This document shows, piece after piece, positions 13,586-24,600 of a stretch of 64,000 nucleotides of DNA. A model generated the notes under the pieces. It was given only the letters and a program-made list of their open reading frames with translations. It ran no database searches and was not told the origin of the DNA. The stretch's first letter is position 1. Each line of letters opens with the position of its first letter. The position numbers were made by a program, and so were the translations under genes. Origin of the DNA: Membranipora membranacea (Eukaryota > Bryozoa > Gymnolaemata > Cheilostomatida > Membraniporidae); the NCBI GenBank assembly GCA_914767715.1, contig OU612073.1:23004001-23068000 (forward strand), read 5' to 3'.

Positions 13586-13920
13586 ATGGCTAGATCTAAA
13601 GGTATTAACTTTCAGCTTGTTGATAACATCGATTCTTTGAGGAACTCAATATCTGAATTAGAAGGGGAGAAGGAGCTAGCAGTCGACTGTGAGGGTGTGA
13701 GTTTATCAAGAACAGGGAAATTATGCCTTGTACAAGTCTCAACTACGAGAAACTCGGTAGAAAAGTGTTTGATCAAGGTAAGAAGTATCTTTGCAAAACC
13801 TACAAATTTATCTCAGTGTAGGACTATGACAAAAGCCTTTCAATGAAGAAACTGAAGAAAGTTAAGAAGATTTTTGAGAGGAACATAGCAGACCTGAGCT
13901 GTCTCTTATCCCCGCCAAGT
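13586..13920 (+). pseudogene. EXD1-like B: first exon of an EXD1-like gene joined to a RING-gene coiled-coil fragment
   Basis: From ATG 13586 the frame reads MARSKGINFQLVDN... and reaches LAVDCEGVSLSRTGK, a complete Exo I motif (DxE) like that of gene C. After about 13755, right behind the VSTT strand, the EXD1 similarity stops. In another frame, 13752-13919 reads ...MKKLKKVKKIFERNI and ends CLLSPPS before a GTGAGT donor. This resembles the end of the long coiled-coil exon of the RING gene at 17589 (FKKLQKYTEELEKLLSPT), which also ends at a donor. An in-frame TAG interrupts this second part at about 13822. I see no later EXD1 exons. It is best read as a recombined remnant; an expressed short fusion is not excluded. 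Confidence 0.6.
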
Positions 13921-14570
13921 GAGTATCCTCTGGAACAGAATATCTACTATAACCACTGATATATAATATGTAGATAATGGGTCCATATCTGACCCTGAGA
14001 AAGTGTATGGCTATTCATGTATGGTTGCTGGACTGCACTTCTCATCTTTGATTAGTCCACAAGTTCAGAGTTTATTATAGCTGACTTTTGCCAACCTTTC
14101 TCAAGCTGCTTGCCCGAGTTTTTGAAGGTTGTTACTGGGACGCCAATCAATGCACAAAGTAAAAGCTGCCAGATTTATAGTTTTTATTTTATATCCTAAC
14201 CATAGACATGAAAATACTGTATTTTTATATCTAGGATCCTGACACAAAACTTCATACAGATGGCATATGTCCACAAATAGCCATGCTATGTATTCTACCA
14301 CTGATTCATAAATTCATATCGATGACTATAACTTAAACCATTCCCGAGGTTCCACATTGACGGTTTAATTGATTCTTCATTCTACTTCTCGAGCTTGCAA
14401 AGGTGAACAGATCATATGTGAGCCTATTGTGTTTACAAGGATACTTAACAAGCAGATTACCAATTTCCTTAAAATTAGTTTATCAATGTTGTTCATTGCT
14501 GACAAATAGGGGGACATTTACTGTATAAGTTCTGAGTTTTCTGATGAGCTTTGTGATCCCCAAGTGTACA
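13921..14570. other. Intergenic, nothing recognised
   Basis: No coding or repeat structure that I can support. Confidence 0.4.
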
Positions 14571-14841
14571 AAATTCAACGGTAGACCGATTCCCCAGCCT
14601 TGGGAGCGATGAGAAGTACTCAGTATGCAGAACGTGGTGTTATGACCACAGCCAGCCCTTAAAAGCACCAATGAGCGAAAAGGTTTAGTTCATTGAAAGC
14701 ACCGCCACCCCGAACGCTTTTAAGGGTTGGCTGTGGTCATGACACCACGCTCTGCATACTGAGTAAGTTCTCACTGCAGGTCTTTTGTTGTATTGGGGCT
14801 TTGTACTCCCAAGGCTGGGGAATGGGTCTACCGTTGAATTT
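14571..14841. repeat. Inverted repeat (foldback element), arms ~96 and ~126 bp
   Basis: Left arm 14571-14666 begins AAATTCAACGGTAGAC and contains TTCCCCAGCCTTGGGA and GTATGCAGA, ending CCCTTAAAAGC. Right arm 14716-14841 is its inverse (GCTTTTAAGGG ... TCTGCATACTGAG ... CCGTTGAATTT), with a ~30-bp insertion. The spacer is about 50 bp. No target duplication was found. Confidence 0.8.
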
Positions 14842-15617
14842 CATGTCAGCGGCTTCTGCATAGCTTGGATAGTTTTCTTAATGCACTAGTAATAAGTATT
14901 TTTAAAGTACTTTATGGCTCATCATTTATCCGTTATTGGTCAGGAGTTATATATTATATATATATATAACTCCTTAGTAAATGACCTATATAATATAGAT
15001 CAAGTCATCATTTATACACATTCATTGATGACTCTAACAATACATGTTAGGTCCACAGCCAAAATTATTGGTAGAATGTCCCTTACCATATACTAGGTTG
15101 ACTTTGTAATGCGTCTGGTAAACTCTTAAGAAAGGGTTGTGGTTTTTAGAAATTCACGTTGTTGTCTTTGACATTATTCCTGTTAGATTTTGAAAACTGT
15201 TAGTTCATTAATTATCATAATTATTCAGGCTCAACCATCCGTCGCAAATGTTGAAAGAGGTAAAATCTCAAAAATCCTAAAGCCATTTCTGGGAATTTCC
15301 GATTACTAGCATCTTGGAATTCCCAATGATCAAATTCCCCTATTAGATCATGCTCAGTCACTATCGTTAACCAATCAATACCACATTGTTTATCATACCG
15401 AAGTGCATAATGCACTGATGCATTTTTTGTGATTATAATCAAAAGGGCAACATAGCTTCAGTGTGCGCACGTCATATTCACATCATATTCACGCAAGCAC
15501 TAGTATTTTCAGACCATCCACACATAAGCTATTAGCGCTGTGTGAGCCTCAATCATTCAAATTGGGTTAAAAGGACACTCAAGAGCGTTGAAGGAGGCAG
15601 CTTGACATTGTCAGAGA
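14842..15617. other. Intergenic upstream of the RING gene
   Basis: AT-rich; includes a short perfect palindrome around (TA)n at 14944-14976 (AGGAGTTATATA and its inverse). It presumably carries the RING gene promoter, but no element is clear. Confidence 0.4.
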
Positions 15618-18600
15618 ATGACAGGGATATGTGAGATATGCTGTGAAGATGAGGATATTGAACTCAAGTTACTACCTTGTAATCATAAGATATGTGTTGA
15701 GTGTTTGCGACGCCTCGAGCATGTAAACGAGGAAAGCTGTGAGTGCCCTTTTTGTCGTAAGGTGAGTTCTGAGCAAGAATGGCTCTAGATTAGACCAAAC
15801 ACTCAAAGAGACAAAACATCACTTATGGTTAACAATTCATGTAATCACCATCCATGTGGATCAAGAACTGTTGACGCCATATGCAACTGTTACGTTTCTA
15901 TCAATTCAGGGCTTTGCTCAAGTAGGCATCGACAAATTTTTACATGACCTTGTGATTTTTTTACGTAAATAATAGATATTTGATATTCCTGAGGGAGGAT
16001 TTGTCCACTTACCAGATGCTGACTCTAATTTAACTGCTGCTTCTTGCAGTGATGTTCAACTAGCCACTAATACACCAAGTAAGTTTGGTTTGTTACTTGT
16101 CATTTAAGGCTTGTCTTCAGGATTAGGATAACACTGTGAAATAATCTTCCCACTGTAAGGCTGACTCTTGAGCTGAGATTATGCCGCTAGAATCCTGTTT
16201 CTTTGCCCTCACCTGTTTCAAAAGGATCATTAATCTAGTAACTGAGTGTTCTTTGATGGTTAGGCCTGAAGTCTAGAGAGCTACAATGAGTGAAGGCATG
16301 GTTTGCTGCACTGCTAGCTAGATTTCTTTCTACTACTACTTTTACCTCTTACCTATGAGCTTTGACTGCTCTTACAGATTTCATGTACACAGTAATATAA
16401 CATACGCTATATTCTATTATTTCCCCAGGCAATGCAGGAAGCAGTAACGTCCAAAGTCATACAGTCCAGTACCCATTACACAAGGCAAAAATCACGCTAA
16501 AATTAGCTGAAGAAAAGGTTACTACACTTCCAAACTGAAATATCGTGTTTTTTTGTCAGATAGTTTGAATACCTAATATAGGGGCTCCCTGCACACAAAG
16601 CTGTCTTCATTTTCTTCAGAGAAAATAGAGCAATCTTCAATTTTAAAACTAATCTTCGGAATAAATTCTTCTGCTTAGAATGACTCATGTGCCTGAGTTT
16701 TAGTTTTGTTCTGATTGGCTACTCACTTTAAGCAGGGAGTTTGGTCCCAAACCCCCTGGCACCTCTCGTATAAACAACCCAAACATTACGTATTGGGCCA
16801 AGGTTGTTGATAAAAATATGATGCTATGGAATTAAATTGGAAATATTAACTGAAGGCGATGGCCATGTCGTATCAGACTATAACTGTGAGTGGCTTCATT
16901 GTGTATGCTGCCGCTGTAACAAGTATCTAGGTATTGTTTGATTTCAGTTTGGAAGATGTTCTCTGCTACAAGTTGAACTGAGAAGACAACAGGAAAATCT
17001 TGAGGAATGTATAGAAGGGCAGAGAAATGAAGCAATCCCAGATGTGGACAATCAGATAGCGAGAAAGGCAAGCCCATAACAATTTATTTCTATTTTTATC
17101 TCTCACTAAAAGTTTTCAACGCAATTAAATTATTTGATCGATGTTATAGTTTAGTTTAATATCGGTTACTTGTTGATGGTGGTAAAAAACAAGTGCAAGA
17201 TTTCCCAGTTCTTATGGATATGGTTACTGATGAATGGATAACTCAAGCTCAATAAGCTCAACACATGTGTAACTCTATTATTTTGCAGGTGTCAAAGATT
17301 GTTCAAAAGGCACAAAGTCTACAAGGGCCTGTTTTATCGATTTAGCCATAAATATACTTTTAATTTCAGAAAGCTGCAATTGAGCAAATGACTGACCAGA
17401 AGTCAAACTTACACGCCCACAGGGAATCGCAGCTGAAATCAGGGTTTGTAAAACTTAAAGAACACCTGAAAAAAATTGAAACATGTATTGAAAGACCAGA
17501 CCGACACTTGTATGAACAGAAGATGGCTACTAAATTCAAGAAGCTTCAGAAATACACTGAAGAACTTGAGAAATTACTGTCACCAACAGGTATGTTCATT
17601 TCAACTCAACCATTACCACTAGGTGTACCTACCCTGAAAAACAAAAGCAGTGCCGAGATGACATGATCAGATGACAGCTTTTCCCTTCCATTTACTGAAA
17701 TTAGAAATTCAGGATCCTCCATTATCAACAGAGATGGTCAGACTGTGATTTTTTCACTCTGACGCCAAGACAACTGTTCACATTCTAATCAATTTTTTCA
17801 TTTTGGTTATGATAGGAGAATGTTTCAAAGCAGGTGACAGTGTAACACTAAGCATCAATACTTTAGCTAGGGCTTGTTAAAACCTCAACTCTCATCTGGC
17901 TATATCTCTCCACAATAATTATGAGTTATACTATTGCATATATGTGTCTTATCGATAGAGATTGAACATATTCACATAGCATGAGAACCATCACAAGCAA
18001 TTTGGTGTGACTGCCCGAGCTCAATTTTACTAATTAGGGGCAGGTACTTGTTAGATACTCGTACTAAATTGACTCTAATGATAAGAGATACACTTGATAA
18101 TAGTGTAGTCCTGATGTCACTGTGATAGCTACCCTAGACCTTTCCATGTCAATACAATCATATTCATCTGTCAATTTTATAGTAGGTAAATGCATTGTGG
18201 GATACACTCCATCACCTTTATTTATAGGCAATGGGAAGGCAAATCCAAAGACAACATTGCAATTCTGTCATAAATGTATAGGTTTGTCTGAGGTTTGTCT
18301 GAGTCGCATTTATTGTAATTGGGCACCTAGAAACTATAATTAATTGGTATAACTGATCTTTTTACATAACATCACATCAGTTTTCTCCATTTGTTTCAGT
18401 GTGAAGTTATATTTGACAAACATTCGTTTTGGATCGGTCAAACTTGTCAGTTAGAGAAGTCTGGTTCACCCCACGACCTTCCAAAGTTCCTTGATAAAGT
18501 CGTCATCAAAATTTACACAGGAGAAAGCCCTCATTATGGTTGGCAGGGTGTCTCACCAGGAAGGTAAGCGGAGCGGACTGATAATGTTTACATTATAATA

Positions 18601-20616
18601 AATATACAATGTTATTCTGCTATTTTGATAATTTGAATACCTTATAGTTGAGTATGCTATATGCAGGCATGGAGAGATGGATAGGTGTGCTTCCATGGGC
18701 ACAGCTGTGTAGCCTCAATGAGTGGCCAAAACAGAATTCAGGAATTCCATGTTCTTACTTTCATATTACATACTGTCATACTGTCATACTGTCATACTGT
18801 CATACTGTCATACTGTCATACTGTCATACTGTCATACTTACTGTCATACTTACTGGCATACTTACTGTCATATTGCATATTGGCATTTGGCTAAAAAGAT
18901 GGAACAAATTAGAGTGGATGTAATTAATTCATTCATTCACTTTAAATCTTGCCACTAAACTAGCAAAACAGGCTCAAAATATCAGTTTCAAATTGAAAAG
19001 TTTACTTACGAAATACGATTTGTTCTCCTTATGATAGTAAAGTACTCTTCAGCATTGTTTGATATGTTGCAGCGTTGGAATACTCACACAGTTTCTAGAT
19101 GAGAAGGTCGGTAATCAACGTGTTGTGGAGGTCCACTTTGGAGACAATCTTCAGTGGAGAGGATTGTTTAATGAGCTGGAAATCTCACCCCTTGAGAGGC
19201 TGAAGGTGACTATATTCTCAATCCAATGTGTACAATTTATTAATAACATTTATTAAAACATGAGAAATTTCGTTAATAATAGCAAACTTTTCGTCGAAGA
19301 AACCACTCTATCAGGAAGTTGAGCTTCCATGGAGTTTGTTAAGCTTCTGGTAATTTTTAATGCAGCATGATCTCACAGAGCTCTAAATCATGCCCTGCAA
19401 CTTGATTGCACCCTTTGTATTTAATTGAAAACCAACTATAGTCAAAGTATCTCTTGCATTGAATAGGCATCACCGTGAAGTTGCTTCTCTTGTTTGTTTA
19501 GAAAGGTGATAAAGTTTCGGTAAGGTTAGATGTGATCGACCCTGAAGGTGGATGGAATAATATAACCCATGCAGATGAAGGAAAGCTACTGTCTATCAAA
19601 GGACAGAATGGTGACAAAGCTGTAGTGAACTTTCCTAACTGCCACAGGTGGAAAGGCTGGTTATCTGAGCTCGAAAAAGTTAGACCAATCACTGTAGGGG
19701 ATCTTGTGCAGGTAAGCTAACAGTTCGATTGCTCTTAGTCCTCCCCATGTTTTATCCCAATACTCATTACTTTCATGAATTCTCTGAACCTCTCTCAGCC
19801 TGTTACGTTTGCCTGTCCTCATTCAGGTGTTCGTAGCTGATGATAAAGCCCCTAAGACTGACGATCCCTCTGATAACTCGGCCGAACTGGTGGAGGGCTT
19901 CATTACAGCTGTCCACTATAATGCTGACAACGGTTAGTGTGCTATCAATCCCAGGAGTTTGGCATTCAAGGACATTGGTGTATAAACATTTTCCACACCT
20001 AATTGGGAAACGCATTACATTTCTATGGCTCCTATGAATCAGCCATTCTGCACTATCTTTGAAGCCACCCGTAAAGCACACCGGGATCGCTTCTCGGCCT
20101 ATTGGCTAAGATCAAAGTGTCACTGCTAATGGCCGATTAGTGCCGGTTCAGTTTTGGCAGCTCGCTGCACACCCAAGATTAGGAGGTCCACCATGGCCTC
20201 ACCTCTAGGATGCATTCTAGTTTTATAGGATGTATCACATTCTCAGTATGAGGATTTAGGGCACCTTGCGTCCCTCTTTAGCAGCGGCCCAATCTTCTGT
20301 TTCTTCGCAAACAGCAAGCACACCGGGATTTTGGAATTTGCTTTTGGAATACCCATAATGCACCAGTGCACTTATACCTCATAATAAACTATTCTACACC
20401 GACTTCTGAGTGCTTTCTTCAAAAACATAGCCACGAATTAATATTACTCTCTTCCTTGTATGATAACTATTTCTATGACGCTGTTTTATGGAGATGTTTC
20501 TACACTTGGGTGCCCTTGCACTAAACCTTGAATCTGCCGACAATGTAGAGGATGAGGCTCCTAACCTATCATTACCAGCAGCTGCATCACAACTTATTGA
20601 TAATGGAGAGCAATGA
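15618..20616 (+). CDS. RING-finger / coiled-coil / two KEG- or Mind-bomb-type repeats protein, likely E3 ubiquitin ligase; 11 exons, 460 aa
   Basis: Exons 15618-15761, 15976-16078, 16429-16517, 16948-17067, 17370-17589, 17816-17841, 18400-18563, 19073-19205, 19502-19711, 19827-19932 and 20549-20616 stay in phase to TGA. Residues 5-46 are a C3HC4 RING (C5, C8, C21, H23, C26, C29, C43, C46), which recruits a ubiquitin E2. Residues ~113-225 are charged and helical. Residues ~226-333 and 334-438 are two related modules with GDxVxV starts, a Gly-Trp turn (HYGWQGV; EGGWNNI) and a later basic/Trp strand (LQWRGLFNELE; HRWKGWLSELE). This is the style of the repeats in plant KEG and of the Mind-bomb SH3-like repeats. 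Exon 4 ends at a GC donor (GCAAGC). Exon 6 (26 bp) is placed by phase and by continuity of GDS-CEVIF. Substrate unknown. A paralogue starts at 62999. Confidence 0.85.
18770..18872 (+). repeat. Minisatellite, 8-bp unit ACTGTCAT, turning into a 12-bp unit
   Basis: About eight near-perfect copies of ACTGTCAT (18776-18836) followed by ACTTACTGTCAT-type 12-mers. It lies in intron 7 of the RING gene, so it is not coding even though three frames are open across it. Confidence 0.9.
20088..20315 (+). mobile_element. SINE with a U2 snRNA-derived head and 14-bp target site duplication
   Basis: The sequence from 20086 reads ATCGCTTCTCGGCCTATTGG then CTAAGATCAAAGTGT, which matches the first ~34 nt of U2 snRNA with one substitution and one inserted A. 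The rest does not follow U2. The ~228-bp insert is flanked by the direct repeat AAGCACACCGGGAT (20074-20087 and 20316-20329). The exact 5' end is ambiguous by two bases because the AT is shared with the repeat. A direct repeat of that size shows LINE-type retroposition. SINEs with snRNA heads are a known but rare class. It sits in the last intron of the RING gene, in the sense direction. Confidence 0.75.
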
Positions 20617-21619
20617 ACTTTTCTAATTTCCTCTCACGTAAATTTCCACAAGATTTTAACAGATAGATTAACTGGCTATTTATTCTGATGAGGGCTTAAA
20701 TCTCTAACTATCTGTGACCTTTCTCTGGGGGTCTTAACCATTAACCTTAACCATGAGATGTGATGAGATGAAGTATCTTTTCTAAATTTCAGTGCAATAT
20801 TTTTTATTGAATTTTTATCATTTGGCCCTCTTATCCGACACAGTTTTTCAACTGCAATATAACTTGACCTCCAAGGTCTCAGTGTGATATTTGTTTAACT
20901 GCTGTGTTATTGAAAAATTGAATTAGATGTTAAAATCATGTTGATGCCGCTTATTATACAATTAAAAGGTTGCTGAGATTTATCTAATGAATTGGTTATC
21001 CCAATGATTGTATCTTACCCCAAACCACTGTGAACAAATCCAAATGTCATTCAAGATATATAATTTCAAAATGAAGCTAATACAAGGTCATCAAATTTCA
21101 AGATTAATTGAATTTTATGGTTCTCTGTTACTCCATATATCCACAGTGAATCATGATGCTATGATTTGATCGTTGTTTGTCAACATTATCGCATCAGCGA
21201 ATGATAAAATATCTTTTCATTATAAAAACTTTTGCGCTAAACCAGTATTCTTAGACTGCTAAGCTATTACAACAGATGAAGAATAAGATGGGTAAGATCA
21301 ATTCTTTTACACCATAATAATAATAATAATACATAAGCTAGATATTGTCACCAATGATCGACTAACACAGTGTTGTTTTCTTACGTTGCACCAATATTTT
21401 CAACCTTTAATCTAACAATTGTGGCGCTCCCGACTTACGTCTTTAACAAAATTATGTAAGAATTTTTTCTATAATCTATAATTTATTTCTATAAAGCTGA
21501 TGCACAGTCAAATAAAGTTTTGAGAGAGTCAATCCACAAACACACTAATTAAGCGCACAGGTAAAATAATCAGGCAAACCGAGGCTTGGAAAATATGAAA
21601 TGCAAACTTATAAAGGTCA
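20617..21619. other. Intergenic between the convergent RING and EXD1-like C genes
   Basis: AT-rich, no coding segment recognised. The two genes point towards each other here, so it should hold both 3' UTRs. Confidence 0.4.
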
Positions 21620-24600
21620 CTAATTTCGAAAGTTTTTTGACAGAGGTCCATCATTAAAGCTGCTACTAGGTCTCTTAGGTGCTCCGTACTGTCGCTCAAA
21701 CACTGAAGGGCTGTCAATCATGTAGCACCTGTTACACTGGCCACTAGAGCGGCAGTCTGTCCTCTGGTGACAGGTCGTACAATGTGTCCCTGTTGTATCA
21801 GAGAACTTACTTATCGTATGTGACGACCCTGATCTGTTTACTTCAGGAATTATCCGCTCAGGCAACCTGGCATTCCTGAAATACTTCCCATCCCTCTTAT
21901 ATATGGCTAAAAACAGAATTTTCAATAATCATACTTCTTTAATTATCTACACAATATATACAAAAATGACATGAGTACATATCACTCCACATTTAAACGT
22001 CATGTTTATTTGACTGTCTCTGCTGAATCGTTCTCATGAGAATATGAAAGCAATGCCAGTATTACTATCCAGGCATTCACATACCCTATATAACTGTGTG
22101 ATTCAACCAGAAACCACAGGGTAAGACTTTCATTGAGGTCTTGCATACATATTTTTTACTTAATTGGCCTCTTCATATATTATATATTATTATTATTATT
22201 ATTATTATCAGTGCAGTGGTGGAAATTGAAAAAATTAAGTGCCTATACAGCAAACATTGAGATCATGCGGCTGAGCAGCGGCAGGGTCCGGAGGAGCGCA
22301 GCGCCCTCCCGGTGACAGGGGGTGCGGGGGCTCTCTCCCGCAAATCTTTTGATATTTGTGCCCTAATTACAGTGTTTCTGGTGTATCTTTTTGACTTTTT
22401 GAGCCTAAGTCTAAGAGCATGTGTTTTGACTGAAATGAGAGGAGGCGAAATAATAGACATAATAAAATAAAATGCTGCAGTCAGCAATTCAATGATGCAA
22501 TAGACTTGTAATAGTAAATAGTGCTGCTTATGGCATTGAGACTTTGGGTTGAAGCAAACAGTAAAGTAAAAGTAGACAAACCCTACAATACAACATACAA
22601 AGTGCACAGCAGTGATAGGTTATAAGTTCCTATACACGTATTGAAGGTGTATAGGCATTGATGTGAACTTCCTATACACCGTATAGGCCCGTATAGGCCC
22701 GTATAGGCCCATTTCCACCACTGATTATTATTGTTATTATTCATGGCATATTGGAATTTTACTGATCAATTCTTCTGTAGACATAATAGACTGATACATA
22801 ATAGATTTTTAGATATAGAACTTTAGAAGACATCACCAGAACATCCATAAATTTCACTGCCACGCTTGTGAGTGGGACCATCACTTAAATTGTATAGGTT
22901 GTGTAAGTTGAAGTGTAGGTGTAGGTGTAGGTGTATCTTTACGTTTATGTGTAGATTAAGGTGTAGGTGAAGGTGTTTGTCGAAGAGTTGTTTAGTTTTG
23001 ACTTGGCTTTGCATACATGTGAAAACTTATAAGAAATGTAATCTGTTACAGAGTATATTTAGAAAGTTTTAAAGTGCATAAATGTACTTACGATTATCCC
23101 TCATGAAGTCAGCATATCTCTCGGATGAGTACATGAGAAGCTCTATAGTGACATCACGTGGAGCTTTGTTCCTGGGGATCTTAGATAGAATAGAGTTACG
23201 TAGTCGAGCCAAGTAGAACACATCTTTAAAAAAAATTTAAAATAGATTCTCATAATGTCCCACCATTTTTGATTATGAAAACAAGCTTACTTCTTTGGAA
23301 TATCAATAGGTAGTATTCATTAAAACAGTGAGTGGTATGCTACACGGCTACTTAAAAATGATAACTTGATTGTGATTATACTTAACCAGCTTCTCATGTC
23401 CTCAGAAAACACTCGCATACAACCAGTGGTACTTTTGTAAGGGATAATGAAGTGGAGCTCTTACTTATTTATATTTTTTAATTCATCAATCAATCCTCCC
23501 AGCCGGCAAGGTTTAGCCAGCAACCTTCTGTAGAGGTTGCCATTGGGCAGTTTTATTGTTAGCCAATATCCTCTGACATCACCTGTCTTTGATAGGTATG
23601 CCAGAGGGAGCCAGATATCCCCAATTTCCCAGCAACAGATATGATTGGTTGTAGATGCTTCTGCTTTTATACTCTATTTTCTTGCCATTGGCGGTTGCAG
23701 AAATAACTTTTCTGGACTGACAACACATAGCGAACACTCAAATATTAGTGTATTTACCATCTATTAGTATGGCTCCAGCATGAGAACAGTTTACTCCCCA
23801 TTGTTTTCGACAGGGCTCTCAACCACTCGGTTTAGCCCGAGTTACTTAGATTTTTTGGTTCAACTCAGGCTACTCAGGGGATTTTAGAATGTCAGCTAAA
23901 AACTCAGATTTTGCTCGTTGGCAGAGATGAATAATATATAAACAATGCTAAATGTTGCCTTACAATAATTTATGCCATATTATTAATGAATGATCAGGTA
24001 TTAGATTCTAGTTGTGATAAGATATGTCAATAATACTGCACTGTCTATACTAATAATGCCTCTCACTGCACTCACTGTAATTATACTCTCACTGCACTGC
24101 CTAATCAAGTCATTTCTAAATTAATGATCAAACAATGATCCCAAGAGAGTTTTACACCTTTAAAATACCACTATGCGACATGCTAATATCAAAACTCAGG
24201 TTTTGAATCCTCTCAGGCTGAGAGCCCTGCTTATCCAGGGAATAAACAAAATTGAGGTTGAGCTCAGCTCCACTTCAAGAAGGGTGTTTATAACCAAGTG
24301 GAGTTGAGCTCCACTTACTCACTGTACAAAAGTACCACTGGTAATAATGTGAAAACATGGCTAAGCTAAAGAAAATTTAAAACACCATGAGTATGACCAT
24401 GATCAAGGTCAAGGTCAAGGTCAAGGTCATGGTCATACTAATACTAAATTTTTTTAAACTTAGCCATGTTTTCACATTATTACTTCAATATTTAGTGCAA
24501 TCTGTCAATGGAACAGGGAAAAAGTCACAAAGCTCAAAGTGCTGAAGATTAGAGCTAAAACAGCAGAAGACAACTACTGAGAATATACCGAGAAGTACAT

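Noticed and set aside
18776-18880. CRISPR-like array of short repeats
   Set aside because: Units are contiguous with no spacers, and the DNA is eukaryotic.
18648-18958. Three overlapping open frames across the ACTGTCAT minisatellite
   Set aside because: They exist because an 8-bp repeat without stop words keeps all frames open; the region is an intron of the RING gene by phase and splice sites.
20086-20180. Functional U2 snRNA gene
   Set aside because: Only the first ~34 nt match U2; the branch-recognition region and the rest are absent, and target duplications show retroposition.
22823-23014. His/Leu repeat frame on the minus strand
   Set aside because: Translation of a hexanucleotide repeat inside an intron of EXD1-like C.
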